A DNA stretch of 41,768 bases from Terriglobia bacterium (GTDB taxonomy: Bacteria; Acidobacteriota; Polarisedimenticolia; Polarisedimenticolales; JAIQFR01): contig JAIQFR010000029.1 in NCBI GenBank assembly GCA_020073205.1, forward strand, positions 1 to 41,768. The letters are read 5' to 3'. The notes under the pieces were generated by a model. The model had not been told where the DNA came from. It worked only from the letters and a program-made list of their open reading frames with translations, and did no database searches. Positions 25,483 to 34,428 of this stretch are shown in pieces (position 1 is the stretch's first letter; each line of letters opens with the position of its first letter). A program made the position numbers and the translations under genes.

Positions 25483-27711
25483 TCAGTGCCCGTAATGACC
25501 CCAGCAGCCGTTGCCGCCCGTTTCCATCGCGTAGACCACGAAATAGGACTGCGAGGGAGTGCCGCTCCAGCAGGTGGAGAGCCCCACGTCGCTCAACAGC
25601 GAGAAATTCGCCTCCGACGTGGGCGAGTCCGCGCCGAGGACTCGGTAGTTGACGACGCCCGGATCCCCGAGGGCATTCCAGCACAGCTGGACGTTGCCGC
25701 CGCCGAGGTTGGTCTCGACGAGCCCCGTGACTTCCGAGGTGGCCGGGCAGGCCGTTCGCTTCAAGACCTCGATGGGGTAGACGTTGCTGGGATCGCCGTA
25801 GACCTGCGTCGGGTAGACGAGACTCTCGTAGCGCGTGGCGATCCCGCTGTCACGGTCGGTGAAATTCGACAGGGAGGTGATCGTGAAGTAATACGGGGTT
25901 CCGAAGAGGAGTCCCGAGACGGTCGCCGACGGCCCGGCGAACGACACCTGTCCCGGATGGCCGTCCGAGTCGAACGCGTACGGGGTCGAGCCGCCGGAGT
26001 CCGTGTCCCAGTACACCTTGTAGCCGCTGATCCGGTGGGTGTCCTGTCCAGGATCCCAGTTGAGGCTCACCGTGCTGGTCGTGGCGGATGGCGCCGTGAT
26101 GGTTCGCGGCGGGAAGAGGCCGAAGCCGATGTTCGACAGGTCGACCGTGGTGAAGAACGGGTAGTTGCCATTGACATCCGCGGGTCCCGCGTCGGTCGGC
26201 GACTGGACCATCGCGACGGATCCGAGATACGGCACCTGCCAGAGATCGACGACCGTGCGGACCTGCTCGAAGTTCAGGAATGAGCAGGAGGACGTTCCCC
26301 AGACGCAGAACTCCGCGACGTTCCGGACCAGGAGCGCGTTGAACGTGTGGCCGGACGGGACGGTGACGACGCCTCCCTTCACGACCTTCGACCCCTGGCG
26401 CCCCGCGTAGGTCTGGCCGCCGGTCGTGCAGGCGTTGATGTAGAGCGTGTTGAACGCGATGTCGTTGTTCGTGCCGCAATGCTGGTTGTAGACGTTCTGC
26501 TCGCACGCGAACGTCCCGCTCTGCCAAACATCCCCCGCGGTGAAGTAGTAGGTCGCGGCGTCGGGGTGCGAGAACCTCCACAGCGGGACCGGGGTCCTCG
26601 TGGTGGTGTCGGTCGTATAGCAGAACCGGTTCTCGCTCGAGGGGTCGGGCGTGGAGAATCCCGTCCACCACCCCTCGTGCTGCGCTCCGGCCCGGATCCA
26701 GATCGTCACGTCGCCCGCGCGATCCTCCCGTTGCGCGACATCGTTCGTCCGATCGATGTTGTGGGCGACCGCGGTGGCGAAGTTCTTGTCCGTCCGCTCG
26801 AGCACGGCTCCGGGGGCGTTGTAGCCGCACCGGGCTGCGTTGCACGTCTCGCTGGAGTTCACGGGGGTCGTTGTCGAGGCGACTTCGGTTCCGGCCGTCG
26901 TCACCGAGAAGTCCCAGCTGCTGGCGCTCGCGACGTCCGCCTCGGTGGCGTAATGCTGCGCCGTCAGCGCGGAAAGCGACACTCCGACTCCGGGGTCCCA
27001 TCCGTAGTTGAGGCCGGAGTAGGTGCCCCTCCACAGCTGATCCACGTAGATTCTGAGGTCCGCGGCGCCGGAAATCGCCTTCTCGAGGACCATCGCGCCG
27101 GCGGGCGAGACGCCTCCGGTCTCGGCGACGACCCCCACCAAGGGATCGACCCAGCGGTACAGTGTCACCGCGGGGCCGAACGCGCCGCGGCCGTCCGGCT
27201 CGTCGGCGACGACCGCGCGCTGCAGCGCCGACTCGTGCGGTCCGGTGGGTAGATGCACCCACCCGACCCCGACGGTCTCGATCTCGATCCTGAGATGCCG
27301 GACGCTCGCGCCCTCCCTCAGATCGAGAGACAGCGTCCGGCGGGTCCCCGGCCGCAGGTCTTCCGGAGTCCGATCCGGGAGGATCCAGCGGGCCGCAGCG
27401 TCGCCGCCCGACGGATCGGTATAGATCGCCACCTCCGTCGACTCGACGGACCGGACGTGGCTGGCCCGATAACGGTCGGTCACGGTGAGGACCTTCCCCT
27501 CGACGTCGATCGTCCGCTCGAGGGTTTCCTGAGAGCTGAACCCCGTGAGGTCCCAGCGCGTCCTCGACTCGGGAAGCGACATCTCGCCGGGCAAGGCCAC
27601 CGTGGTATCCACTCGTGCCAGGCGTATCTGGCGCACCACGGCCGCATCAGCGCGCGCGGCGAGCGCACAGACGGCGACCGCGAGTGTAGCGACACTCCTG
27701 ATTCGCATCAT
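25483..27711 (-). CDS. Secreted FN3-domain protein of unknown function
   Basis: An exported protein of 742 residues. The chosen ATG starts a clean signal peptide (M-M-R-I-R-S-V-A-T-L-A-V-A-V-C-A-L-A-A-R-A-D-A), whereas an upstream in-frame extension is charged and unlikely. After about 230 residues of unrecognised beta-rich sequence comes a Cys-containing central part with C-N-A-A-R-C, then one fibronectin type III domain (about 540-640; S-L-N-W-D-P-G-Q-D, I-S-G-Y-K-V-Y-W-D) and a second FN3-like repeat at the C-terminus. Even cysteine numbers suggest disulfides outside the cytoplasm. There is no protease or glycosidase motif that I recognise and no sorting tail. It sits between a TatT-like lipoprotein and the receptor, spaced as an operon member, so it may be that receptor's partner or substrate. 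Confidence 0.82.
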   Translation of the reverse strand: MMRIRSVATLAVAVCALAARADAAVVRQIRLARVDTTVALPGEMSLPESRTRWDLTGFSSQETLERTIDVEGKVLTVTDRYRASHVRSVESTEVAIYTDPSGGDAAARWILPDRTPEDLRPGTRRTLSLDLREGASVRHLRIEIETVGVGWVHLPTGPHESALQRAVVADEPDGRGAFGPAVTLYRWVDPLVGVVAETGGVSPAGAMVLEKAISGAADLRIYVDQLWRGTYSGLNYGWDPGVGVSLSALTAQHYATEADVASASSWDFSVTTAGTEVASTTTPVNSSETCNAARCGYNAPGAVLERTDKNFATAVAHNIDRTNDVAQREDRAGDVTIWIRAGAQHEGWWTGFSTPDPSSENRFCYTTDTTTRTPVPLWRFSHPDAATYYFTAGDVWQSGTFACEQNVYNQHCGTNNDIAFNTLYINACTTGGQTYAGRQGSKVVKGGVVTVPSGHTFNALLVRNVAEFCVWGTSSCSFLNFEQVRTVVDLWQVPYLGSVAMVQSPTDAGPADVNGNYPFFTTVDLSNIGFGLFPPRTITAPSATTSTVSLNWDPGQDTHRISGYKVYWDTDSGGSTPYAFDSDGHPGQVSFAGPSATVSGLLFGTPYYFTITSLSNFTDRDSGIATRYESLVYPTQVYGDPSNVYPIEVLKRTACPATSEVTGLVETNLGGGNVQLCWNALGDPGVVNYRVLGADSPTSEANFSLLSDVGLSTCWSGTPSQSYFVVYAMETGGNGCWGHYGH

Positions 27712-27822
27712 TGACCCTTTCTTCCCCCGATGGCGACCGGTCCCCACGGGGATCGCGAGGTGGACCTCCCTTTTACCTGCGTCCCTCCGTGAACGCAAGC
27801 GGCCATGCGGATCGAGTTCGTC

Positions 27823-28620
27823 TTACTTTCGACCGAGTGCGTCTTCCGCTTCGGAGATCCAGTCCGGCGCGTCGGGGTCCCCGCTCTCCGCGGACCGTCT
27901 CGCCGCGAGGACCGCCTCCTCGTAAGCCTGTCGCGCTTCGCTCTCGAGCCCGTTGGCTCGAAGAGCCTCCGCGAAAGCCAGCCGATTCGCGGGGTAACCT
28001 CCTTCGATCTCGACGGCGCGCCGTGCGTGCTCGAGCCCCTTCTCGGAATCACCCGGGCCGGTCGGCCATCCCGGAGCCCGCAAGTGGAGCAGCGCGAGCG
28101 CCCGATCCGGCCCGCCGTGGTCGAGCCCCGGGGCGGCCTGAGCTGCGCGCTCGAACGCCTGCACCATCTTCGGCAGCGCCGAGAGCGCGGTGGCAGGCCG
28201 CTCGCGCGCTTGGACCCCGAGGGCGACGCCGAGCCAGTAAGAGCACGCGGGATCGTCGGGCGCGATCCGCCCGCACCATTGCGCGGCCTCCACCGCGGAG
28301 CCGGCCGATTCGTTCCTCGCCGCCGGGTCGGGCTCGTGATCCGCGAGCCAAACGCGCGCCTTCACGGCGCCCAGGACCCCCGCGACGCTCGTCCGGTCCG
28401 CGGCGGCCACCCTGAGCCACGTCCCGGCGGCCTCCCGAACCGACGGGAGGTCCCGGCGGGCGTACAGCGCCTCGGCTCGCGATACGAGGACTTCGACCTC
28501 TTCGCGCGGCGTCGGCGCCGTCTCCCCGGCGATCGCATCGAGGGGACGCGGCTCTCTGAGGGCTCGGGCGCATCCTGCCGGCAGCAGCAGGGTCAGAGCG
28601 ACCAGGAGCGCGATCCTCAC
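27823..28620 (-). CDS. TatT-like TPR lipoprotein
   Basis: A 265-residue lipoprotein. The signal peptide ends with lipobox L-P-A-G-C at Cys17. The mature part is helical with TPR-like repeats and carries A-C-S-Y-W-L-G near 135-141, then L-D-H-G-G-P-D-R-A near 173-181, A-P-G-W-P near 190-194 and G-D-x-E-K-G-L-E-H-A-R-R-A-V-E near 198-212. This series resembles TatT, the TPR lipoprotein paired with TRAP-type binding proteins in spirochaetes. No TRAP permease (DctQ/M) is present; instead an MMPL transporter and a PhnD-like binding protein precede it. Its start overlaps the preceding stop (ATGA), implying coupling. It is probably periplasmic, anchored in a membrane. Confidence 0.83.
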   Translation of the reverse strand: MRIALLVALTLLLPAGCARALREPRPLDAIAGETAPTPREEVEVLVSRAEALYARRDLPSVREAAGTWLRVAAADRTSVAGVLGAVKARVWLADHEPDPAARNESAGSAVEAAQWCGRIAPDDPACSYWLGVALGVQARERPATALSALPKMVQAFERAAQAAPGLDHGGPDRALALLHLRAPGWPTGPGDSEKGLEHARRAVEIEGGYPANRLAFAEALRANGLESEARQAYEEAVLAARRSAESGDPDAPDWISEAEDALGRK

Positions 28621-29468
28621 CGGGGCGATGCCTCGGCGGCGGCGTAGGCTTTCCGCGCCGCCTCGATGCCCGCGAGGTCGGCGGCCTCGAACCGCACCAT
28701 CTGCATCGCCTTCAGCGCATCGGCGCCTTCCGACGTCTTGTGGAGACCCGGAAGTGCCTCGAGCAGCGCTTCAAACCGCCGGCCCTTCGCACGGTTCCTC
28801 ACCGTGCAGAGCAGCGTTCCCGGCAGCGGCTTGGCGCGGTACACCGTCTCGACCTTCGCCGCGAGCGGCAGCGAGGCGAGCGCGGTCGACTGCGCGGCGT
28901 CGAGGAGCGCGGCGATTCTCTCCCCGGCCGCCGCCCGGCGGAGCGCGGACAGGATCGAAGGGGAGAACCTCACCGTCGTGGAGGACGGGAGCGCTCCCCA
29001 GGGTCCCAGGACCGGGCCGCGGACGAAGGCGGGTGCGTAGCCGGGCGCACCCACGACCTCGAAGCCCTCGAGCGCCGCGACGGACGGAATCGCCCCGCTC
29101 CTGGCGACGAGGCTCCAGCTTTCCGTGGCGCCCGACTCCCGGACCACCTCGAGGCGCGGCGCGAGCCCGAGCGACGGGCCGTGCTTCAGGTAGAAAGGGA
29201 GCGGCACGAGCGCGAGCGCCGCGTCGTCCTGTGCCAGCCGGGCGAGCCCCGGCTCCTCTCTCTCGTGATAGACCGCGGAGAGGCCTCCGGCCGGCCAGCC
29301 GGCCGCGCGCGCCGCGGCGGCCGCGAACGTGTCCATCACCGGGCGCGCTTGCGCCGTCGTGCCGGGGTATCCCGGTGCGCAGATCACGAGGACTGTCGGG
29401 GACGGCGGTTCCGCCGGGACCGCCGGGAGGACGAGGAGCACGATCGCGACGAGAAGCGCTTTGCGCAT
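28617..29468 (-). CDS. PhnD-like periplasmic substrate-binding protein
   Basis: An exported protein of 283 residues with an N-terminal signal peptide (M-R-K-A-L-L-V-A-I-V-L-L-V-L-P-A-V-P-A). The fold pattern is that of the phosphate/phosphonate-type type-2 periplasmic binding proteins: an alternating alpha/beta lobe, D-A-A-L-A-L-V-P-L-P-F-Y near 82-92, a S-W-S-L-V-A-R cross-over near 119-125 and L-E-G-F-E-V-V-G-A-P-G-Y near 135-146. No ABC permease or ATPase lies nearby. GGAG precedes the ATG by 11 bases, and the stop of the MMPL gene is 8 bases upstream. It may hand a ligand to the RND-type transporter or to the TatT-like lipoprotein. The ligand cannot be predicted. Confidence 0.75.
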   Translation of the reverse strand: MRKALLVAIVLLVLPAVPAEPPSPTVLVICAPGYPGTTAQARPVMDTFAAAAARAAGWPAGGLSAVYHEREEPGLARLAQDDAALALVPLPFYLKHGPSLGLAPRLEVVRESGATESWSLVARSGAIPSVAALEGFEVVGAPGYAPAFVRGPVLGPWGALPSSTTVRFSPSILSALRRAAAGERIAALLDAAQSTALASLPLAAKVETVYRAKPLPGTLLCTVRNRAKGRRFEALLEALPGLHKTSEGADALKAMQMVRFEAADLAGIEAARKAYAAAEASPR

Positions 29469-29476
29469 GGCTCTGC

Positions 29477-31804
29477 TCACTCCGAGGCCGGCGCCGCGGG
29501 GACGGCGTCCGGCCGGTGACGGCCGAGGATCCACAGCGCCGCGGGGAGCGCGGTGAAATCGGCCAGCATCGAAAGGACGAATGCGAGCGCCGAGAGGATA
29601 CCCAGCTCCCGCATGGGCGGAAGGTCCGACAGCGCGAACGCCAGGAATCCCCCGGCGTTGATCATCGTGGCGAAGAAGATCGCCCGCCCCGAAATGAGGA
29701 GCGTGTGCCGCAGGCCGTCTTCCACGGAGCCGTTTCGCCTCGCCTCGCTGAAGTGATAGAAGAAGTGGATCTGGTCGTTCTCCGAGGTGCCGAGAACCGT
29801 CGAGGCGATGAGAATCGTCGCGACGTTGAGCCCGATCCCCGCGAGGCGCATGAACCCGAACATCGCGAGGATCGCGAATAGCGAAGGGATCATGGCCATC
29901 AGCCGCGCCGGGCCGCTCCTGAAGAGCAGGAGGAACGTGAGGAAGATGACCGCCGCGGTCAGGAGAAAGCTGTCGACCAGGGTCGGCACGAGGTGGTAGG
30001 CGATCTTGGCCTGGAGCCGCTCGGTGCCCACCGTCGAGATGCGGAACGGCTCGAGGGCCGGATCGCGGGCCACCGCCTCCTTCCAGAGCCCCGCGATCCG
30101 CCGGTCCAGGTCGAGGAAGCCCTCGTACCGATCCACGCGGCTCAAGACCGTGATGTGAGTCTCTGACAGCGTCGCGACGTCGACGAACGAGCGAAGCTCC
30201 GGCTCCTGGAGCAGGAGGTTTTCGAGCTGTGCCGAGGCCGCCTCGAGCCCCGCTCGGTCCTCCGGGAGGCGGTCGCCGAGCCCGGAAACGTACTGGAGGA
30301 GACGGAGGACGGTCGTCGGCCCGACCGCGGAGCCCACTCGCTCGTCCGCCTCGAGCGCGCGAGAGAAGCGGTCGAGGCCCAGCAGCACCTCGGGCCGGAC
30401 GACGCTGCCCGGCGGTCCGGCGAGCCAGACCTCCGTGACCGAGAGGCTCGGAAGGAGCTGCTGCACCCGCCGCGTGTCCTGCGCGAGCCTCACGCCCGGA
30501 TCGATGTAGTCGAGGGCGTCGCTCTCGAGGCTCATCGGCGCGACCACGCCCTTGAGGCCGAAGAGAGCCACGGCGCCCGCCGCGCAGAAGGCGAGCGACG
30601 CGGGCACGAGCACCCACCGCCAGCGGAACGTGAAGGCCGGCAGGCGCTCCGCGAGGCGGACGAACCAGCGCCCGCCGCGGACGGAGCGCTCCTGCTGGGT
30701 CGGCGTCCTCAGGATCCTCTGGAGCGCCGGGAACAGCGTGAACACCACCCCCCAGGTGATCAGGATCCCCGCGGCGACCCAGATCCCCATCTCGCGGATC
30801 GGCCGGATGTGCGATACCGCCAGCGCCGCGAATCCGACCGCGGTGGCGAACAGCGACGCGGTGCAAGGGAGGAACTTGTTGGCGAGGGTGTCGACCTGGT
30901 GGTCGTCGAGCGGCCGGCCCGCCGGGTGCTCCACGAACCTCGAATGGATGTACACGAGCGTCGCCGTGCAGGTCACGAGGACCGTCATGGGCACGAGCGA
31001 CGAGACGATCGTGATGACGTCTCCGGAGAGGCCCGCGTATCCCACCGTGAGGGCCAGGCTCGAGGCGATCGTGGCGAGGAACGCCGAGAGGGCCCGGAAC
31101 GACCGGTAGAGGAAGAGGATCAGCAAGACGACGAACGCGCCGAACAGCGGGAAGGACCTGAGCGCCGCGTCGCGGGTCGCGTCCTCGAAGTAGCCGTTGA
31201 CGTACGGCTCCCCCGTCTTCCGGAGCGCCAGCAGAGGCTTCGGATCCATGACGGTCGGATCGACCGCGAGGTTCACGGCGTCGAGGACCACTCGGCGCTC
31301 CTCGGGCGAGCGGACGTCGAAGGAGAGGACGATCGAGAGGAACCGGGCTCCCACGAGCCCCTGCCGCGCGAAGAGATCGGTATCCGTCGCGAATTCCCGG
31401 AACGCCGCGCATCGCGCCGGGGTCGGCTGGAACCCTCCTTGCGTCCGGCGGAAGATCGACAGGACCGACTCGACGCCGACCCCGCGGATCTTCTCGAGTC
31501 GCCGCTCGATCTCGTCGAGCCGCTTCAGGACGCCCGGAGAGAACGGGTCCGCCGCCTCCGCGACGAGGATCGCGGATTCCGAGTGCCCGAACACCTTGGC
31601 GAACGCCTCGGCCGCGACGTAGTCGGGATCGGTGCGCACCACGAGACGCTCGACCGAGTCGTCCTGGCCGACTGCGAGCGCGAACCGGATCCCCGGCACC
31701 AGGAGCAGCGCGTGGAACCCGACGACCCACCAGCGCTTCGCGATGATGAACCGGAAGACGCGGCGCAGGATGCGCGGTCCATCGGGGCTGCCGCCAGAGG
31801 TCAA
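29477..31804 (-). CDS. MMPL/RND-superfamily transporter
   Basis: A 775-residue inner-membrane protein with the duplicated RND layout. TM1 is at about 25-45, followed by a periplasmic loop of about 165 residues, then five helices around 210-345 (F-G-A-F-V-V-L-L-I-L-F-L and following). TM7 is at about 395-415, with a second loop and five helices around 610-760. Both halves end with sterol-sensing-like helix sets (G-I-W-V-A-A-G-I-L; G-I-L-S-A-L-A-F-V). It is most like the hopanoid/lipid exporters of the MMPL group rather than drug-efflux AcrB, and no membrane-fusion or TolC gene is present. Translation probably begins at TTG, seven bases after GAGG; no upstream ATG fits. It heads a five-gene envelope operon. 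A lipid or hydrophobic substrate is inferred. Confidence 0.88.
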   Translation of the reverse strand: MTSGGSPDGPRILRRVFRFIIAKRWWVVGFHALLLVPGIRFALAVGQDDSVERLVVRTDPDYVAAEAFAKVFGHSESAILVAEAADPFSPGVLKRLDEIERRLEKIRGVGVESVLSIFRRTQGGFQPTPARCAAFREFATDTDLFARQGLVGARFLSIVLSFDVRSPEERRVVLDAVNLAVDPTVMDPKPLLALRKTGEPYVNGYFEDATRDAALRSFPLFGAFVVLLILFLYRSFRALSAFLATIASSLALTVGYAGLSGDVITIVSSLVPMTVLVTCTATLVYIHSRFVEHPAGRPLDDHQVDTLANKFLPCTASLFATAVGFAALAVSHIRPIREMGIWVAAGILITWGVVFTLFPALQRILRTPTQQERSVRGGRWFVRLAERLPAFTFRWRWVLVPASLAFCAAGAVALFGLKGVVAPMSLESDALDYIDPGVRLAQDTRRVQQLLPSLSVTEVWLAGPPGSVVRPEVLLGLDRFSRALEADERVGSAVGPTTVLRLLQYVSGLGDRLPEDRAGLEAASAQLENLLLQEPELRSFVDVATLSETHITVLSRVDRYEGFLDLDRRIAGLWKEAVARDPALEPFRISTVGTERLQAKIAYHLVPTLVDSFLLTAAVIFLTFLLLFRSGPARLMAMIPSLFAILAMFGFMRLAGIGLNVATILIASTVLGTSENDQIHFFYHFSEARRNGSVEDGLRHTLLISGRAIFFATMINAGGFLAFALSDLPPMRELGILSALAFVLSMLADFTALPAALWILGRHRPDAVPAAPASE

Positions 31805-31874
31805 CGACGGTCCTCGCCTCCCCCGGCGGTCCGCCGTGGCGGCGGGACGCCTCTTTCGGAGGGAGCCCAGGATA

Positions 31875-31893
31875 GCGCGCCGCTCCGGCGCGC
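31875..31893 (-). terminator. GC hairpin downstream of ppk2
   Basis: A 7-base-pair perfect stem (GCGCGCC/GGCGCGC) with a five-base loop lies 20 bases after the ppk2 stop and before the MMPL start. No T-run follows, so it may only attenuate transcription into the envelope operon. Confidence 0.35.
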
Positions 31894-31913
31894 GCCGCGT
31901 CTCGCGCGATGGC

Positions 31914-32723
31914 TCAATCGAGCTTCATCTTCGAGACGTCGAACGAGGGCTTGGGGAACTTCATCCGGAACGACTCGAGCGTCTCGACGATGATCTGCGA
32001 GACCGCGAGGTTCCGGAACCACTTCCGATCCGAAGGCACGACGTACCACGGGGCCCACGGCGTCGAGCACCGGGCGAGTGCGTCCTCGTAGGCGCGGTGG
32101 TAATCGTTCCAGTACTTCCTCTCCTCGAAGTCCGCGGGGGACAGCTTCCAGTGCCGCGTCTCGTCCTCGAGCCGCGCCTCGAACCGGCGCTTCTGCTCCT
32201 GGCGCGAGATGTGGAGGAAGAACTTGACGATCGCCGTCCCCTCGTCCGACAGCATCCGCTCGAACCCGTTGATCTGGTCGTAACGCCGGGACCAGACCCC
32301 CTTCGGAACGAGGCCGTGCACCCGGACCACCAGCACGTCCTCGTAGTGGGAGCGGTTGAAGATGCCGATTTCCCCCCGACGGGGCACCGCCTTGTGGATG
32401 CGCCACAGGTAGTCGTGGTCCAGCTCCTCCTGGGACGGCGCCTTGAACGGCGTCACGCGGCACCCCTGAGGATTGAGGCCGGTCATGACGTGGCGAATCG
32501 TCCCGTCCTTTCCCGCGGCATCCATGGCCTGAAGGACGACGAGCAGCGAGCGCCGGTTCTCGGCGTACATGAGGTACTGGAGCTCCGCCAGGCGTTTGAG
32601 ATTCTTGTCGAGCCGGGGCTCGGCGGCGGACTTGTCCTCGACCCCCGCGGTGTCGCCGGGATCGATCCTCGCGAGTCGGATTTTTCGCCCGGGCTTCACC
32701 AGGAACCGTTCGGCGAGCTTCAT
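31914..32723 (-). CDS. ppk2: Polyphosphate kinase 2 (polyP:nucleotide phosphotransferase)
   Basis: A 269-residue cytosolic enzyme that uses polyphosphate to phosphorylate AMP and/or ADP (or the reverse). Walker A is A-M-D-A-A-G-K-D-G-T (66-75), Walker B-like F-N-R-S-H-Y-E-D-V is at 122-130, and the lid has R-R-Y-D-Q-I-N-G-F-E near 147-156. The short one-domain length fits the class I/III group; the exact class cannot be assigned from motifs alone. The ATG follows GGAGGGG by about 9 bases, and a longer upstream frame is not conserved. It is divergent from the MEMO-AMMECR1 gene across 169 bases without another feature. Confidence 0.95.
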   Translation of the reverse strand: MKLAERFLVKPGRKIRLARIDPGDTAGVEDKSAAEPRLDKNLKRLAELQYLMYAENRRSLLVVLQAMDAAGKDGTIRHVMTGLNPQGCRVTPFKAPSQEELDHDYLWRIHKAVPRRGEIGIFNRSHYEDVLVVRVHGLVPKGVWSRRYDQINGFERMLSDEGTAIVKFFLHISRQEQKRRFEARLEDETRHWKLSPADFEERKYWNDYHRAYEDALARCSTPWAPWYVVPSDRKWFRNLAVSQIIVETLESFRMKFPKPSFDVSKMKLD

Positions 32724-32892
32724 TCGGAAACCCCTCCCCTGGACGCGGCTCCCGGCGGGGCCGTCTCCGCAGATGATGCCCGTTCTCCGGCGGAAGGGGA
32801 AGGGGCGCGCCCCCGCGACCCCCGACCCCGGTTCCGCGCGCACGCGTTCGAGCGTAGACTCGGGCCGGCATCCTCGATCGGAGGGATCGGCC

Positions 32893-34425
32893 ATGGTCGA
32901 GATCGGAGCCCTGCTGTCCGTCCTGGCGGCGGCATTCGGATTCAAGGGCACCGGAGGGACCGGCAGGCCCCTCGGCCCCGCGGTGGCCGGGACGTGGTAC
33001 CCGGGGAGCCCCGAGGCACTCGCGCGGGAGGTGGACGCCTTGCTCGACCGCGCACCGGCCCCCCCCGAGGAGGACATCGGAGTCGTGGTCGCGCTGATCG
33101 AGCCGCATGCCGGATACGCGTACTCGGGCGAGACCGCGGCGCACGGGTTCCGCCGGCTCAAGGGGGCGCGCTACGAGCGCGTACTGCTCCTGGGGCCGAG
33201 CCACTACGCCCGGTTCCGGGGCGCGGCCCTCCCCGACGCCGATGCGTTGAGGACCCCGCTCGGCGACGTCCCGATCGACCGCGAGACCGTGCGGGCCCTC
33301 GAGGGACGGCCCGGCTTCATGGTCTCGACGGCTGCGTTCGAGCGGGAGCATTGCCTCGAGGCGGAGGTCCCGTTCCTGCAGCGCGCCCTTCAGCCGGGCT
33401 GGCGCGCGGTCCCGGTTCTCCTCGGCTCGGGGACCGTCGGCGAGGAGGCGGCGAGGGTCGCCGACGGTCTACGGCCGTTCCTCGGCGCCGGGACCCTGAC
33501 CGTCGTCTCCTCGGACTTCACGCACTTCGGCTCGGGGTTCGGGTACGTCCCGTTCCGGGACGAGGTCCCGGAGAGGCTCCGGGACCTCGACCTTGGAGCC
33601 GCGCGCCTGATCGAGGCCCTGGACGTCGAGGGTCTCGAGAGCTACCTCGACCGTACCGGCGCGACCGTCTGCGGACGTGACGCCATCGGCGTGCTCCTCC
33701 GGCTCCTCCCCAGGGATTCGAAGGCGTCCCTGCTCGCATACGACACCTCGGGCCGGATGACCGGCGACTTCGGGCACAGCGTTTCCTACGCCACGATGGC
33801 GTTTCGCAGCGCGGGCCCGGTCCCCGGCGCGCACGCTGGCGAGGTCGACCGTGCCAAGCTGAGCGACGCGGAGAAGACGACGCTCCTCGGCCTCGCCCGC
33901 GCGTCCGTTCGGGACGCCGTTCTCAAGGACGGCTCGCTCGAGCGGGCCCTCAAGGGCGCCGACCTCACCTCGGCCCTCGAGGCCATCCGAGGAGCGTTCG
34001 TCACCCTCGAGGAGCCCGCCGGCGCGCCTCGCGAGCGGCTCCATCTCCGGGGTTGCATCGGGACCATCGTGCCGCACGAGCCGCTTTACCGGAGCGTGAT
34101 CCACAACGCGGTCGAGGCCGCTCTCAGGGACCCGCGCTTCCCACCGGTCGGGCCGGGAGAATTGGACCGTCTGGCCGTCTCGATCTCGGCGTTGACGCCC
34201 ATCTTCCCGGTCGCGGGGCCCGAGGCGATCGTCATCGGCCGGGACGGCGTCGTCCTGGAGCGGGGCCCGAACAGGGCGGTCTTCCTCCCGCAGGTCGCGC
34301 CCGAGCAGGGTTGGGGTGTTAGGGAGCTCCTGGAGCACCTCGCCCTCAAGGCGGGTCTTCCCCGCGACGGGTGGAAGGACGGGACGCTCTCGGTGTTCCA
34401 GGCGGAGGTGTTCGGGAAGCCCTAG
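32893..34425 (+). CDS. MEMO1-AMMECR1 fusion (AmmeMemoRadiSam B+A)
   Basis: A 510-residue fusion of the two small members of the 'AmmeMemoRadiSam' triad. The MEMO-like domain (about 28-300, dioxygenase-like fold) keeps P-H-A-G-Y with His72, G-P-S-H-Y with His104, E-H-C with His153 and S-S-D-F-T-H-F-G with His211, the usual metal-type residues. The AMMECR1 domain (about 320-510) carries L-R-G-C-I-G-T near 375-381. In other genomes these occur as separate genes with a radical SAM enzyme; that third component is not in the window. GGAGG precedes the ATG by 8 bases. The first 20 residues are moderately hydrophobic but not a clear signal peptide. The biochemical role of the triad is unknown, so function stays open. 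Confidence 0.92.
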   Translation: MVEIGALLSVLAAAFGFKGTGGTGRPLGPAVAGTWYPGSPEALAREVDALLDRAPAPPEEDIGVVVALIEPHAGYAYSGETAAHGFRRLKGARYERVLLLGPSHYARFRGAALPDADALRTPLGDVPIDRETVRALEGRPGFMVSTAAFEREHCLEAEVPFLQRALQPGWRAVPVLLGSGTVGEEAARVADGLRPFLGAGTLTVVSSDFTHFGSGFGYVPFRDEVPERLRDLDLGAARLIEALDVEGLESYLDRTGATVCGRDAIGVLLRLLPRDSKASLLAYDTSGRMTGDFGHSVSYATMAFRSAGPVPGAHAGEVDRAKLSDAEKTTLLGLARASVRDAVLKDGSLERALKGADLTSALEAIRGAFVTLEEPAGAPRERLHLRGCIGTIVPHEPLYRSVIHNAVEAALRDPRFPPVGPGELDRLAVSISALTPIFPVAGPEAIVIGRDGVVLERGPNRAVFLPQVAPEQGWGVRELLEHLALKAGLPRDGWKDGTLSVFQAEVFGKP

Positions 34426-34428
34426 GCT

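Noticed and set aside
22440-31804. A classical TRAP transporter because of the TatT-like lipoprotein
   Set aside because: No DctQ or DctM permease is present; the transport protein is an MMPL/RND type.
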